Positions 10,340 through 22,464 of a DNA stretch of 64,000 bases are shown here, one piece after another; positions within the stretch are counted from its first letter, which is position 1, and every line of letters starts with the position of its first letter. This DNA comes from Piper betle (taxonomy: Eukaryota; Streptophyta; Magnoliopsida; Piperales; Piperaceae): assembly GCA_033002965.1 (NCBI GenBank), contig JAURVB010006661.1:1-64000 (forward strand). Direction: 5' to 3'. The translations under genes and the position numbers were made by a program. The notes beneath the pieces were generated by a model. It did not search any database, was not told where the DNA came from, and worked only from the letters and a program-made list of their open reading frames with translations.

Positions 10340-13024
10340 AAAAGAAAATAAAAGTGATCGTCATAAGGAGATCAGCACGTAAACTTGACATTGGAAAAAA
10401 AACATGGATATTTGGAAATAAAAACGGTTTGTGCATTGCATCTTCAAAATCATTTTCAGATAGTGAGGGTTTGGGCTGTTAATGCCGACAATAACAAAAA
10501 ACTGAAAAAAATTGGAAGAAGTTGTCATATGGCAAGGAACTTGTAAGTCTAGACACAATAAGATGTAGAGGATTATCATAGGTACAAGGCCATCATTAAG
10601 GAAACAGACAGCCACCGTAGAAGTGAAATCGGGTTTGGAGAAGCTGAAGAGCAGCAAAATAAATCAAACGAAAAAAATACAGACAAAAGTTGAAACATAA
10701 AATTATGAAGTCGAATATATGCAAATGGAAAAGATGTAAAATATCAATAACATTAGTAACAAGGTTATGCTGAACAAAATCTCAACCTGTTGAAATTTTC
10801 TAACATTAGAAATTCATTTTGATTCTAATTTGCCTAATTACTAGGAGTCCGTTAATTTTGTCTGATCATCCAATAATCAATCCATGAACATCGACAGGAA
10901 GATAAAGTCTTCACCACAAACACCCAGTTGAACACGACTCTGGTGGCTGAACAATTTTAGGAACATCACCGTCTCTATGCAACACCCCTACTGTTGCCAC
11001 AAAGTCTCCTTCTTGATGTACCTATGAAGCAGATTCTTTGAGATAAACAGCAATAAATAAGGCTAATTCTAAGTACAACGTAGGAGGAATGTTACCCTTC
11101 CTCCAGTCTCATCATGCTAGCTTCTCCTACAATGTGTCTCACCCCAAGTCATCTTTTGAGATAACATGATAACTCGGTGCTTTCGCTGCTTGCTTTCACT
11201 AGTGTGTTTTCTGTTACGAGGAGGGAATCATCTTGGCATCATTATCTGCTTTCACTATGGCTCTCATCCCAGACTTTGCATCAGCTATGAAGAAATCTGC
11301 ACTGATTTTCTGGTAGAAAATTGATATGAGAGGTAATATCATGCCTAAGAGGAAATGCATTTGAATAGTTGAATATATAAATATTGCATTGGCTGACATG
11401 ATGTGAATTCCCTAAGATAACAACATCATAGTGGCTTTATTTTTCCGAATAAAATAGTTGTCGAGGTTAAATGAACTGGAGTTATCTATCATGTAACTAT
11501 TAATCCAAACTTAGAACAGGAAATAGATGAACATGTTGCAAAATATCTAGAATTAGTATCTATAGCTAGCTAATATAATAAAACCATGAAAAAAACACTT
11601 CAGTGCATCCACACATGTGAAGTATATAAGAATCTATAGTTGAGATAAACCTAAAGTTAGTGGAATTATAAAACTAATACCTTGGAGACATGGATCCTAA
11701 ACTAAGATCCATGTGATTACAAATGCAAAATTTTAGATGGCCGGATGCCCTTAGTAACACCAGCCTCCCTCCTTTGTCAAGGCTTAGCATTGGCAGAGTT
11801 AAAGTGAAAGCACAAAACTGATAATGATAAACAAATAGTGTTGCTGCCACAAAGAAGAATGCTAGAATACATGAGTTTACAAAAATACGTTTAATTAAGA
11901 ATCATGGTTAAAAAAATAATTTCCATAGCATTGATGATTTCTCTTTTGTGGTTTGTCTAGCTGGGACACATTTACGTTTTGAACTTCAGGCGATGGGCTC
12001 TAAATTGCAATGCTAACAAACTGGTGACACCAACCCTAGAAAGTTCACTTCAGACATTTACCACAGATGGCATCTAGCTCTACTTAAAATGAACGTGACA
12101 GATTATTGACTTAAAAACCATAACAAGGAGAACATCATTGTTTTAAATTTTGTTGAAACAGGTGCAAAACTAATGCATTCGGACACACTTGATCAAGAAA
12201 TAGAAGCAAATTGCTGCTTACCTCTGAATATACCAATCTGCTTTTTTGTAATTTTGAGAATAAAAGACTGACCCGTGATCCAGATCCTCTGCATTCATAC
12301 AACTGTGTTGAGGTATAAATGCACCTAGGCACCATCTCATAAGAAGATTCCAATGATGTACTCCCACATGAAGCAAACTAAAATAAACGAAAAACAGAAA
12401 ATGGATAAGCTTATACACTTAAAAACAATCACTCGTGTATCTAACTGATAATGTAACTAACACCAACACCGGTAGACATATATATACACATAATAATAAC
12501 CCCTGAAGTAGTGTCATTTTCAATGGATTTAAACTTGCTGGTTTAATTAAAAGTGCCTAATTGCAGAGAGACTATTTTAGTAAATGTAATAATCAACAAC
12601 AAAAATATTAGCTAACGTACGTTTAAACACATCACATCTTTCATACTTCAATGATGAGACACTTATCTCTAAAGCTGACAAAAAAGTCACCGTTTAGTAA
12701 TCAACTCATAAACCATCAATCAGGCTGGCAATAGAGATTTAGTAAATAGTTTTTTTCCATCTTCCTGACAAATAATGAGAAACATTTCAGCTAAAAATCA
12801 TTCTTTGACAATAGCGTTTTACCTTCAAACTCTTTACAACAAAAATCCAACGTACCGACTCTTGTAAACGAAATGAATCCACATTGCCAACACCATGCAC
12901 ATTGCTCTCAACTTAGATAAAATTACAAAACCCCTAATTCCAGCAGAAAAAAACTAAAGATGAGCTAAAAACTCGCTAATCTTCAAATCACTTGTATTAA
13001 AGTAGGAAGGAACTAGCAATACCT
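10340..13024. repeat. Duplicated block A, copy 2
   Basis: Collinear with 60-2,990. It ends at the base where copy 1 jumps to block B. In this copy the sequence instead continues into exon 1 of the At1g16860-like gene, so the longer arrangement here is probably the ancestral one. Confidence 0.85.
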
Positions 13025-13325
13025 TTTACATGTTCCCATCAATGGCAGTTCTCAGTGCAACAAAAACTCCAAACAACCACAAAAAGATTCAAACTTTAAC
13101 AACTTCCAGTATTGCAAAACTCAAGCCGGTGAATTTGACGAGCTGCCCCTCATTCGCGGTCCGGAGGTCGGAGTCGAAAAGTCGAGACACAAAGAACCGG
13201 ACAGCCCCGCCTCCCCTAAACCCACGTTTGTTCCAGACGACGAACCCAGGAACCAGTGAAGAGAGGAGGAGCTCTTCCAGCGGGGGACTTCGGCGGCGGC
13301 GGCGGCGGGGAGGGGTTGGTCGTAC
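10866..13325 (-). pseudogene. At1g16860-like membrane protein, copy 2
   Basis: Four exons remain in order. The exon at about 13,125-13,325 encodes WNKRGFRGGG...DSDLRTANEGQLVKFTG, matching the family's WN-x-RG...DLRTAKNGQ block that follows the transmembrane pair. The exon at 12,222-12,377 is open for 52 codons (FASCGSTSLESSYE...VPRCIYTSTQLYE). The exon at 11,096-11,309 starts DFFIADAKSGM after a good CCAG acceptor but shifts frame after DAKMIP and hits a stop. The last exon corresponds to 10,866-11,021 and is also out of frame. The first exon has a stop (TGA at 13,326-13,328) just upstream, no in-frame ATG, and no good GT donor after KFTG. The protein would be membrane-anchored; its biochemical role is unknown. 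This copy kept the acceptor that copy 1 lost, but lost the frame that copy 1 kept. Confidence 0.8.
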
Positions 13326-13782
13326 TCACGGGAGGAAAGGGGAAACTATGAAACAGGTAAGGCAAAAAAGTCTTTCCCTTGCTTGAGTTGAAAAGTTGAC
13401 ACCTTTGCAAAAATTTATACGAACTATGAGAACTTTGGAAACAGGTGTGGCTGGACCTGGCCGGCGTTCCCACGCCTAGCCGCGGCCGAATTGTTTCCTT
13501 TTATATTTTTATGAAAGATGCGGCAAGAGCTTGGCTCCAGCCGACCAATATGTACATGGTCATCACCTCCCCACACCTTAAAAATGAACGGTGCTTAATT
13601 AGGAGGTCGATAAAATTTTATTTTTTTAATATTATTATAATTTATTTTTTAAATTTTTAAAAGATCAAAAAGTTAATAAATATTTTAAAATTAATTTTTA
13701 TTATAATTACTTTGATAATTATCCTTATTAATTATTATTTTATTTATCTATATAATTTTTAACATATAAAATTTATTAAAAT

Positions 13783-13891
13783 TGTAAGATCTCTCAACTT
13801 AATCTCATATTTAATACCTAATAGGATACAATCTTCTTTAAATAAATGACTTAGTACGTTATGTTGCACTTTAGATTGATTTCGTATTATA
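13783..13891. repeat. Solo LTR fragment related to the TRIM at 40 kb
   Basis: The sequence TGTAAGATCTCTCAACTTAA and the following text through TTATGTTGCACTTTAGATTG parallel the 3' LTR at 40,180-40,330 with an internal gap. No internal region or second LTR is next to it, so it is a solo or truncated LTR. Confidence 0.6.
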
Positions 13892-14354
13892 TAGTGGGTT
13901 AGACTGGTGACTTTGGCTAAGGCTTAATGGTCACGGGCCAGAGAAGTATGTAGCTCATATAAACTAACATATATGCTGCTCTTAACCCTATTGTGTTTTT
14001 TCATGTGTAATAAACTATCGTTTAATAAATATTAAAATAAAATCAAACGTTTTTTTCTAATATTTTTTGTGATAAGTGTTAATTCATTTAAATTTACACA
14101 ACCATGTGTGAGTGTTAAATGGTTACCTTCTATCGTATATTGAGCTTTTTGTACAAGTATTTATCCGTCTAAATTTTGCAACAAATAATGTTTGTAGATG
14201 GTTTATATACAACTAGGAGTGACTAGTATAATCTGGGGAGAACCGAAAATTGAATAGATGCCAAATAGAATTGTCAATTTCGATTCCGATCTTGTTTATT
14301 TTAATTTTTGGTAAAAGAAAAATAAAGCTTCTTATAGGTGTTAAATTTGAGGAA

Positions 14355-15871
14355 AGCTAGCCCCACACGTTCATAATACAGTTCAGCGAGAAGATAAAAG
14401 TGTTTCATTCGGATGGTGGAGGAGAGTTTGTTTCCAATAAATTCAAGAGTCATCTTGCAACGCAAGGAATTCTTCAACAATTCTCTTATCCTCATACACC
14501 ACGGGATGCTGGAATAATAGAAAGGTGTCATAGATCATCAATTGTTGATGGTGTTGAAGCAGTTGATCAAGAAGGAGGTCAAGGTTTGCCTAATGTTGTT
14601 GACTCAACAGTCAATGAAAAGAGTATTCCTATATTGGTTAATCAACAGGAGATTGGAGCTTGAGTATTTACAATTACAGGCCGGTGAAGTTGTTTCGACC
14701 ACCAAATTTATAGAGAAGAACACTCACAAAATGTTAAGAAGGTCAAAGATGGGAGGAGCACACCAAATCGAAAGTAAGACTGAAGTTGCAAATATCATTG
14801 AACCTACATCACTCAAAGCAGCATTGTCTCATTTGGGTTGGCTTAAAGCTACGCGAGTCTTGCTGATCCATCCTTGTTCACTATGCATAGAAGTTCAGAT
14901 TCAATTATTATTTTGCTATACGTAGACGATATGTTGATTATAGGAAATTCGTCTACCTTCGTGGATTTGTTTCTTGTTGAGCTTAAAGATGAATTTGCCA
15001 TGAAAGACCTCGGTGATGTTCACTATTTTTTGGGAATACAGATTGCAAAGACAAAGGAAGGATTGTTTTTATGTCAATCCAGATATGCTGATCAGATTCT
15101 AAAGAAAGCTCAACTTCTGGATTGCAAGTCGTTGTCCACTCCAACGATTCTAAGACAGCAGCCTCCAGATCATTCTCTATTTGCTGATCCTACACATGAT
15201 AGAGTCATTGTTGGTGTTTTACAATACTTGACTTTTACTAGGCCAGACCTAGCCTTTGCTGTGAATAATGTGCGTCAATACATGCATTCACCGACAGAGT
15301 TTCATTATTCCTTAGTGAAGAAGATCTTGAGATATATCAAAGGAACAATGAATCTTAGACAGCATCTGCTGCAGGACTCTTCTACAAATCTAAGAGCATT
15401 CTCGGATTCGGACTGGGAAGGGTGTCAAGACACAAGAAGACCTACAACTGGTTACTGCACTTATCTTGGTGGAAATTGCATATCATGGAGTTCAAAGAAG
15501 CAAACAATAGTATCCAGATCATCCACTGAAGCTGAATATAGAGCTATGGCTTCAACTGCAGTAGAGGTGGCATGGATTACTTACTTGCTTTGTGATTTAC
15601 ATGTTCCCTTACCAGCAGTTCCCAAGTTATATTGTGATAACATAAGTGCTCTTCACATGTCAGTGAATCTGGTGCTTCATATCAGGTCAAAACACATTGC
15701 CATTGATTATCATTACATTCGAGAATAGCTAGCATTGAAGCTCTTAGAAACAAGATTTATACCCTCTAAATCACAGATTGCTGATATCTTTACAAAAGCA
15801 TTACCTTTGCAACCTTTTCTTCAGCTATCAACCAAGCTTGGCCTTTGTACGAGGCTCAGCTTGCGGGAGGG
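14355..15871 (+). pseudogene. Truncated Ty1/copia polyprotein (integrase, RT, RNase H relics)
   Basis: The frame opens with FHSDGGGEF and FSYPHTPRDAGIIERCHR (14,400-14,530), the integrase core end. It then shifts frame and loses most of the link to reverse transcriptase. The segment from about 14,850 to 15,728 contains ADPSLFTMHRSSD, then LLYVDDMLI (the RT catalytic YVDD), LGDVHYFLGIQI, the TRPDLAFAVN segment and the RNase H part with SDSDWEGCQDTRRPTTGYC and SRSSTEAEYRA. A stop at 15,726 interrupts RNase H; the frame resumes as LLETRFIPSKSQIADIFTKALP. Gag, protease and most of integrase are missing. It is a dead 5'-truncated copy oriented to the right, ending in a polypurine tract and LTR. 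Confidence 0.92.
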
Positions 15872-16102
15872 TGTTGAAGTAAAATGTGATGATGGTAAAG
15901 CTAAAAGTCTTATTATATGCTGCTAGACCATCTATTTTGTCACTTAGTGTGAATAAAATGTAAATTCTGTTTTCAACTATTTTCATTCTTATAAGTGAGT
16001 GTATTCATATGAGAACAGAGCAATGTTTATATATATATATATATATATATATCTTCAACCAATGAAAGATTAGTGAGGATTGCTCTTCAAAACTCTCACA
16101 CA
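15872..16102 (+). repeat. 3' LTR of the copia remnant
   Basis: A purine tract TTGCGGGAGGG (15,861-15,871) directly precedes TGTTGAAGTAAAATG, a typical copia LTR start. The LTR contains a TA microsatellite at about 16,028-16,052 and seems to end near CTCACACA at 16,095-16,102. No partner 5' LTR is present, so the right edge is approximate. Confidence 0.7.
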
Positions 16103-16939
16103 CCCAACTTTGGAGAATTTTCATCCGCTTGATTTGTCTCGTGTAAGATCTCCATCATCCAAAATCCTTTTTAACCATCTACACCTAATTTTTTCGGGTG
16201 ATAAGTAGTTATGCTGAATGGTAAAAACAACTTCAAATATAAGCCGTTGTATGAAAATTTGGATGGTGTAAATTGGCATACATTGGGGGTGCACCGATCT
16301 GGCCGCCGCATGAACCAAATTAGCTACGTTTGCTTTGATTCATAGAGTAAAGTAATTGCAATTAATCGGGCATTTGTGTTTGATGCTCGTTTGAGTCTTA
16401 TATATATTAAGGTGAAGTATATTTTCTTTTCAAGAAATAATTTTTTTACTAATTAATAAGCATAAACTTTAGCCCTAGTTACGTTTAACAAATTAGGTAT
16501 CAACCTTTTGAGAGTGAAATTAGCCTTAATTTTAGATAATCAATCTTATTTTAAACACTTTATATCATAAATATGGATTGATTTAAATCTAAACGGATCT
16601 TGATCCCTATCAACACTTGGTGCAATATTAATAGAGGTGAGTTCCCAAGAGTGACATTCATGGCGTCCATGCAGGAGATCAGACCGAGATGGAGCAAGTC
16701 CTCCCCCATGCATGGAGCTCAAACGCAAAGTCTTGTGGCCCTTTCTCCCAACCGGGCCAGGTGGCAGGCCCACTCTGACCTCGCCTTTGTCGCCGCTCTT
16801 CTCCTCCTCCCTATGCCACTACTCTCTCTCTCACTCACTCAACAGATAATGATGAAGTTGATATCAGAGGGCAGCCATGGCAGCTCTGATATATGAGCGA
16901 CTTCAACTTTGAAGCCTCTCTCCAAGTTTTCACAGTCGT

Positions 16940-17170
16940 TGGGGAAGCTTCTCTTTTGAGGGGAGTGTTGTCTGGCTCGAGGCTCATGTATTATATGATC
17001 GCTTGCACCTCTCTTCTTCTTCTTCCTATAGCTCGTTATTGTGCAATTATTTTCTTTTTCTGTTTTGTTTTGTTTGATGATGGTAGATTTAGAAGGTGAG
17101 GTTGTTTTGTGATTATATTAAGAGATCTCCGACCAGGCTTCATTCCCCCAATTGTGGCTTCCCTTTCTGC
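16940..17170 (+). ncRNA. MIR166: MIR166 precursor hairpin
   Basis: Both arms of a miR165/166 hairpin are present in the expected order. The 5' arm holds GGAGTGTTGTCTGGCTCGAGG (16,962-16,982), one base from the usual miR166 star strand. The 3' arm holds TCCGACCAGGCTTCATTCCCC (17,128-17,148). Below the duplex, GGGAAGC (5' side, about 16,942-16,949) can pair with GCTTCCC downstream of the mature strand, as in known precursors. miR166 guides cleavage of class III HD-ZIP mRNAs that set leaf polarity, meristem and vascular patterning. The mature strand carries a C instead of G at position 3, which is unusual (see findings). The transcript probably extends on both sides; no promoter is assigned. The locus lies in the 15.75 kb interval missing from the left duplicate. 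Confidence 0.88.
17128..17148 (+). ncRNA. miR166 mature strand (position-3 variant)
   Basis: It is identical to the canonical 21-nt miR166 except C for G at nucleotide 3. U at position 17 marks miR166 rather than miR165. The star region opposite keeps the sequence that would pair with the canonical base. Confidence 0.85.
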
Positions 17171-19850
17171 TAGATCTGATGCAGTTTCTTCCATGAGGTT
17201 TGCTCTTCATTTCTTATCATTCTTCTTTTTTTCCTCCGATTTTTCTTTGATTTTAGACAAAAGATCGGTTGATTTTGAGGTTGTTTGAAATGGGTATTCA
17301 TTAGTGTTGGTTTTTTCTTTGCTCTTTTATTAGTTCGATCTCAACTTGTAAGAAGTAAAACGCAATATGTTGAATGTTTTTGGAATGTCTTGCGAGATGA
17401 TTCGTGTAACAATCGAGTTTAAACGATTTGTTTTGCTTTCTTTCTCGTAAGAAAAGAGTGAAACAAGGTTGTTGTCCATATGATTGTGTATTTTAGATCA
17501 TTGTTTCTTATGCAAACGATTGAAAAACCATTTATGTCATGTGTATCTATGAGGAAATACAGCTTTCTTGCTTTGTTTGCCATCTTAGATCTGGTTTTTT
17601 CAATCGACCTTTTATGGTTCCATGGTTTTATCTCAAGACTCTTCTTTGTTTACTTGATTGCTTTTTTTACAAGATGACATGCAATTTTTCATGCATCAAA
17701 ACTCTGCTAACGTTCATTAATATTTTGTTTAGCATTGACAAGTTTGTGATAGCTTTATGCTTCTTTTTAGTTCAAAAAATCAGTGTAAGTTCATCTTTTT
17801 CTTAGTGTGTGCATCTTTTTTGAATGAATAAAAAAATCAGTACCATTTTCTTGTCGTTGTAATTTGGCTAGATCATCATTTCATCTGCCTTTATACTTGT
17901 AATCATGTTCCTTCATGTTTAATGACTGGAATAAAATCGATCAGCATCTTCTATTTCAACTCTTGTAAAGATCTTACCCTTTCATTCTTGCACATAAATG
18001 GCTAATCCCACTTCTGTTTTCTGCAGCATTTGATTGATTTTAATCATAGCAATTGTATGTTTGTCCCCTCTTCCCTTACACTTAATAAAGAGAGCTAATT
18101 AAAGACAAGGATGGTAAAGTACTTCATAAGCTTTTCTTATACTTGAAAGAGAGAAAAAAACCAAATTAAGGTAAAACATGGTTCCAAAAGATAAAAATGT
18201 AAGGTGAAACATGATGCCTTTCTCTGAAGTTGGAACTTGGAGCATCATATGCTCCCCACCTTTTTACTCCCATATTGTTAGATCTTCTTCCTACCAAAAG
18301 TGATCTGCAGAGAACAAAGTCCACGATAAGAAAGTTTCTTCTACCTCGAAACATGATGATCTGAATTGGGTTTTGCCTTTTCTAGTTCTAGTTCCACATC
18401 TGTCGTTCTTTTCCATTGCATCTTCACTACCAAAACAAGCCCTTCTCCTAATTCCAATTACTCTCCTTCCTTTCCTTCTTCGTGTTAACAATTTCCATTT
18501 CCTTGCAACCAAACTTCACTAAGAAAGGAGGTTTTCATCTTTATGGCTTCATTTTATCAGCGTGCACTGACATTGAATTGTCACTTGCAAGACTCGGACT
18601 ACTAGGCAAAGGTGAATAGACTATAAGGAAATATAATACATATAGCTAGGCCTTGCTCTTGGTCTCTCTAGGCTTTCTCTTGACAAAGAGTTGCCGCCAT
18701 GGCTGAGCTGCAAAGCTTCCAACGTCAGCAACACACACATCCATGGAATCCTGGCTTACCATGTCTCACATTAATTGCTCTCTCTTTAGCTACCTCTTTA
18801 GCTCCATTGCTCTTCTTTTGCAGTCATTGCTTCCTACCCAACATGTAAAATCAAAATGATCTCCTCTTCAAAAATTTTCTTACAAAAATACCCTAGTTTG
18901 GAATCTGGGAAACAATGTTAGTTTGACCAAAAATAATGGATAACCATAATATAGTGATGATCAGAGAGCAAAAGAGCTGCTACTCCTTTTCTCTTGGTGC
19001 ATGGGGATTATTATTATTAAAGAAATGTTATCACAATCGATCAATGTTGTATATTGTTTTGTTTAGAGCAAGTAGTCAGGATTGCTGGCAACCAGTTTCA
19101 TAGTAAATGTTGGGATCTGTAGCTGATTGAAGCTTTTGGCATTGGAAAGCTGGCCTCTTTTGGGTTTTGGGAAATGTGGGTACTTTTCTTGACTTTGTTT
19201 TCATGGGAGCAGTGACTTTAGAAAGTAAGACCTGGTCACATTGGGTCACCTTTCTTCTTCTTCTTTTTTAAAATTTTCGAAAGCATTGGTCACCTTTCGT
19301 GCTGTTTGATATGGCCATCTTGTACGCTTGTACATGGAGGAATTCAATGAAGCCACATGTGTGGACAGCCCAAGATGTCAGGCCCGCTGCGAAGCGGTGC
19401 CTTTGGATGCTTACTGCTGAACCCGATGCTGTAGTATTGAAAGAAGAATAATAGGGTAGAAAGAATTAATTCGATGAATTCATTTACACCTTGAATATTT
19501 TTTTATTATTTGAGTTCAAATATATTTAAAATTTTTAATTAAATCCAGCGAATTGAAATTAATTAGATTAAAAATTAAAAATAACTCATTAAAAAAAATG
19601 TAGTGAGCTTGAATTAAACTCACAAGTCTTTAACTTATCATCTAAGTTATTTAATTTTTTTATTATTATATTATATATAATATATATATATATATATAAT
19701 TAATTAAAATTAAATTTATTAGTATATATATATATAAGTATTTTGTCATGCGCGGCTAATTTTCAACAGCGAAAAGGCTCATGGGCCGTTGGATTAAAAT
19801 TTAGCGGCCTACAAGCCACAACCACCCACCCCACCCTCATGAAGGCCCGC
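17171..19850. other. No gene recognised; likely pri-miRNA 3' part plus spacer
   Basis: T-rich sequence with short open frames that have no motif. The first few hundred bases after the hairpin resemble transcribed untranslated DNA, but I see no defined end. No repeats match elsewhere in the window. Confidence 0.4.
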
Positions 19851-20150
19851 TTGCCTGCCCACCTACCTACCCGCCTGCCCGCGAACGACTGACCCCCCAA
19901 GCCCGCAACCCCCTGCAACAACCACCACCACCCAATCGTGGCCCCTCCACCCGCTTACCCCCCCTGGTCCCCAGCCACCGCCCCATGTCACGACAACCAC
20001 CACCCACCCCCGTCGTGGCCCCCCCCACCTATCCCCAACCACCGCGCCCCCTACCACGATCACCACCACCCCCCTCTGCCGCCCCCCTACCACAACAACG
20101 ACCACCCCCTTCCACTGCAGCCTCCCTGCCCGCCACCACCACCCAATCAT
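19850..20150. repeat. C-rich low-complexity tract (CCACCACCACCC-like repeats)
   Basis: Irregular repeats of CCACCACCACCCAATCGTGG-type units give Pro/His-rich or Gly/Val-rich open frames on the two strands. These are compositional artefacts. The tract ends abruptly at an AT-rich sequence. Confidence 0.75.
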
Positions 20151-20956
20151 GATATAAAAAATTTATTGAATTAGTCACGTCACATTTTATCGGTAATCTT
20201 TGGTTTCTCAACATTAACTGACATTTATAAAGTTTTTTTCTGTAGCAAATGGGCTAGGCATCTTGTGGACCGGCCTAATTCAACTTGTAGTGGGCATGGG
20301 CGGCTTTAGTACCTGTTATCAAATGGGCCAGGGTCGACCCATATACTGCCTGTGAGCCGGGCTGGCCTGATTCGACCGGGTCGATTGTCATGGTTGGGAT
20401 CGGCAAATAGAAGCTGTAATAATTTTCAGTATTGTTAATTTTGATCAGTTATTTAAATACACATCATGCGTTACATCTCTAAATGGATCTAAATATCAAG
20501 AAATAAAATAAAATAAGGAAATCAAGCAAATATATAATTATTTTTTAAAGCTCTATATACAGTGATTCATGCTAAAAGTATTAATCTATTTTATGAGTAT
20601 TTTGTGATAAGTAAGAGCACTTCAACCACGTGGTCACTTTATAAATATTTTATCACAACAAAATTTATTACAAAAAATACAAGAAAAGGGGAGAAATTTT
20701 TTTATGAAGAAATTTTACAGATCATATTTTCATCATACCTATAAATTTTTTTATGCATTTAACACTTTTTTTATCAACCAAGCGCACCCTAAAGAACAAT
20801 TTATAGTTGGTGCAGAAGACCAACATGGGCTTCAAGCGCAACACTTGATTTTCATGAAAGTTCCCATGCAATGACCACATTTTCCATACGGTCCATCCAG
20901 AGAGATTGAACTCCGCAATCTGTAATTTCATGTAGCTCATTCATGAGCTCAAACTA

Positions 20957-21814
20957 CTTGCAATTGGGGTTGCACGAATCGCAGCGCACCGATCCGATTT
21001 CGGAGCCAAATCGGTCGGCCTCAAATCGGGTGATTTCGCCCGATTCCGACCGATTTAACTCGAAATCGGAATCGGTTTTTTTGGTAAATTATTAAAATAC
21101 CCTAAGTATGATTTTTATTAAATTATTTAAGCATGGGTAAAATAGTAATTTCGATTTTAAAAACCTAAAATCATACCCATCTCCCCCTTCCGCCGTCGCG
21201 CTCGCTCTGCCGCCCTCTGCCGCGCTTCTGCCGTCCGACCTCAGCTCCGCCCGACCTTCCGACCACGCCATCGTCGTCCGACCTCAGCTCCACCCGACCT
21301 GCGGAGTGTGCTGTGGAGCGTAAAGGCGAGGAGTTCGGGTGGAATCGGCGGCCGCCCTCCGCCGCGCTTCCGCCGGCCGACCTCAGCTCCGCCCAACCTT
21401 CCGACCTCAGCTCCGCCCGCCACCGCTCCGTTTCTGCCTCCGTCGTGCGTCCCCGATTCCGGGCTCGCCGCCGGCAGGGGTAAAGAGCGGAGGGTGGCAT
21501 TTTCGTAATAAAAAGTTGACTCGAATCTAACTCGAGTCAAAAATAATAATTAATTCTAAATAATTTAAAAAAATCTTAAAAAATATTTTAAAATATCATA
21601 AACTATAATACACAGAATAATATCAAAATAACATCAATATCTAATTTTAATATATTTATATTATGAATTGTCAAATTATTATATATAACCGATTAAACTA
21701 ATTTGGACCGATTCAACTGAACCGATTCCTGGCTGATTCAGACCGATTCCGGTTCCGATTCCGACTCCTTGGAAAACCGATTCCGATTCTAATTCATGCA
21801 ACTATGCCTGCAAT
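20957..21814. mobile_element. hAT-type MITE, copy 2, inverted (element 20,965-21,806)
   Basis: It is the same family as 8,108-9,006 in the opposite orientation, including the AT-rich arm and the GACTCGA...TCGAGTCA motif beside the GC-rich core. Near-perfect 8-bp flanking repeats are CTTGCAAT (20,957-20,964) and CCTGCAAT (21,807-21,814). Ends are TGGGGTTGCACGAAT and, read inward from the right, CATAGTTGCATGAAT. The degraded ends and one-base difference in the duplication suggest it is older than copy 1. No transposase. Confidence 0.88.
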
Positions 21815-22213
21815 TCGTACCATCACTTGCTCCAGCTTTGGGCCCACCAACAAGCCACCAACACCTAAGGTCTTTATTTACGAGGCCCACCGCTTTCTAT
21901 AGCTTCCGAGAGCAAGCCCGACCAGGAGGGTGGCGGCATCTCCGTCCACTCCTTCATAGCTGCGCCCTTCGCCACCAGTAACCACCATGTCTGTTGGATG
22001 GCCCTCCACAAGCGCACCTCCCTCTCCTCCCGTTCACGGCCTCAAGGTTGTTGAAGACGACTCTAATATTAACTCCAATTGTCTCGCATTTCTATATAAT
22101 GTGAGTAATGACTAATATAAATATAAATTCTAATATTTTTTAAAGTAACTAATTATTTTAAAGTAGAATTTAAAGCCAAAGCCCGTCTACTAATTACCTA
22201 ATTTTTTAATTGA

Positions 22214-22339
22214 GTCAGTCCAGTTGCCTTAAAACAAAAGCATTGCCTTATAAAACAAAAACATTAACCAAAGTGTCAGTCCACTTGCCTTAAAAACAAA
22301 AACAGTGCCTCAAAAAAGAAAAACATTAACAAAAGTGTC
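22214..22339. repeat. Tandem duplication, about 62 bp x 2
   Basis: The unit GTCAGTCCA(G/C)TTGCCTTAA followed by AACAAAAAC and ACATTAACCAAAGT occurs twice in a row, and a third partial GTCA follows. Nothing coding. Confidence 0.8.
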
Positions 22340-22464
22340 ACATACATACTGGTCGCAGACCTCATTTAAGTGCAACCGCGCAAGACAAAACTATTTATAA
22401 AAAAGAAAGAAAAAGAAAAGAAAAGGTCTTAATTATAGTCTAATGAGTTAGAAGACGTGCATGA

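Noticed and set aside
13030..13386. Plus-strand 118-codon frame resembling a transit-peptide exon
   Set aside because: The minus strand encodes a recognisable exon of the At1g16860-like gene over the same bases.
16600..17099. Open frames upstream of and across MIR166
   Set aside because: No protein motif; the region is better explained as the primary miRNA transcript. A regulatory micropeptide cannot be excluded, but nothing supports one.
19863..20214. Gly/Val-rich and Pro/His-rich frames
   Set aside because: Low-complexity CCACCACCC tract; no conserved protein.
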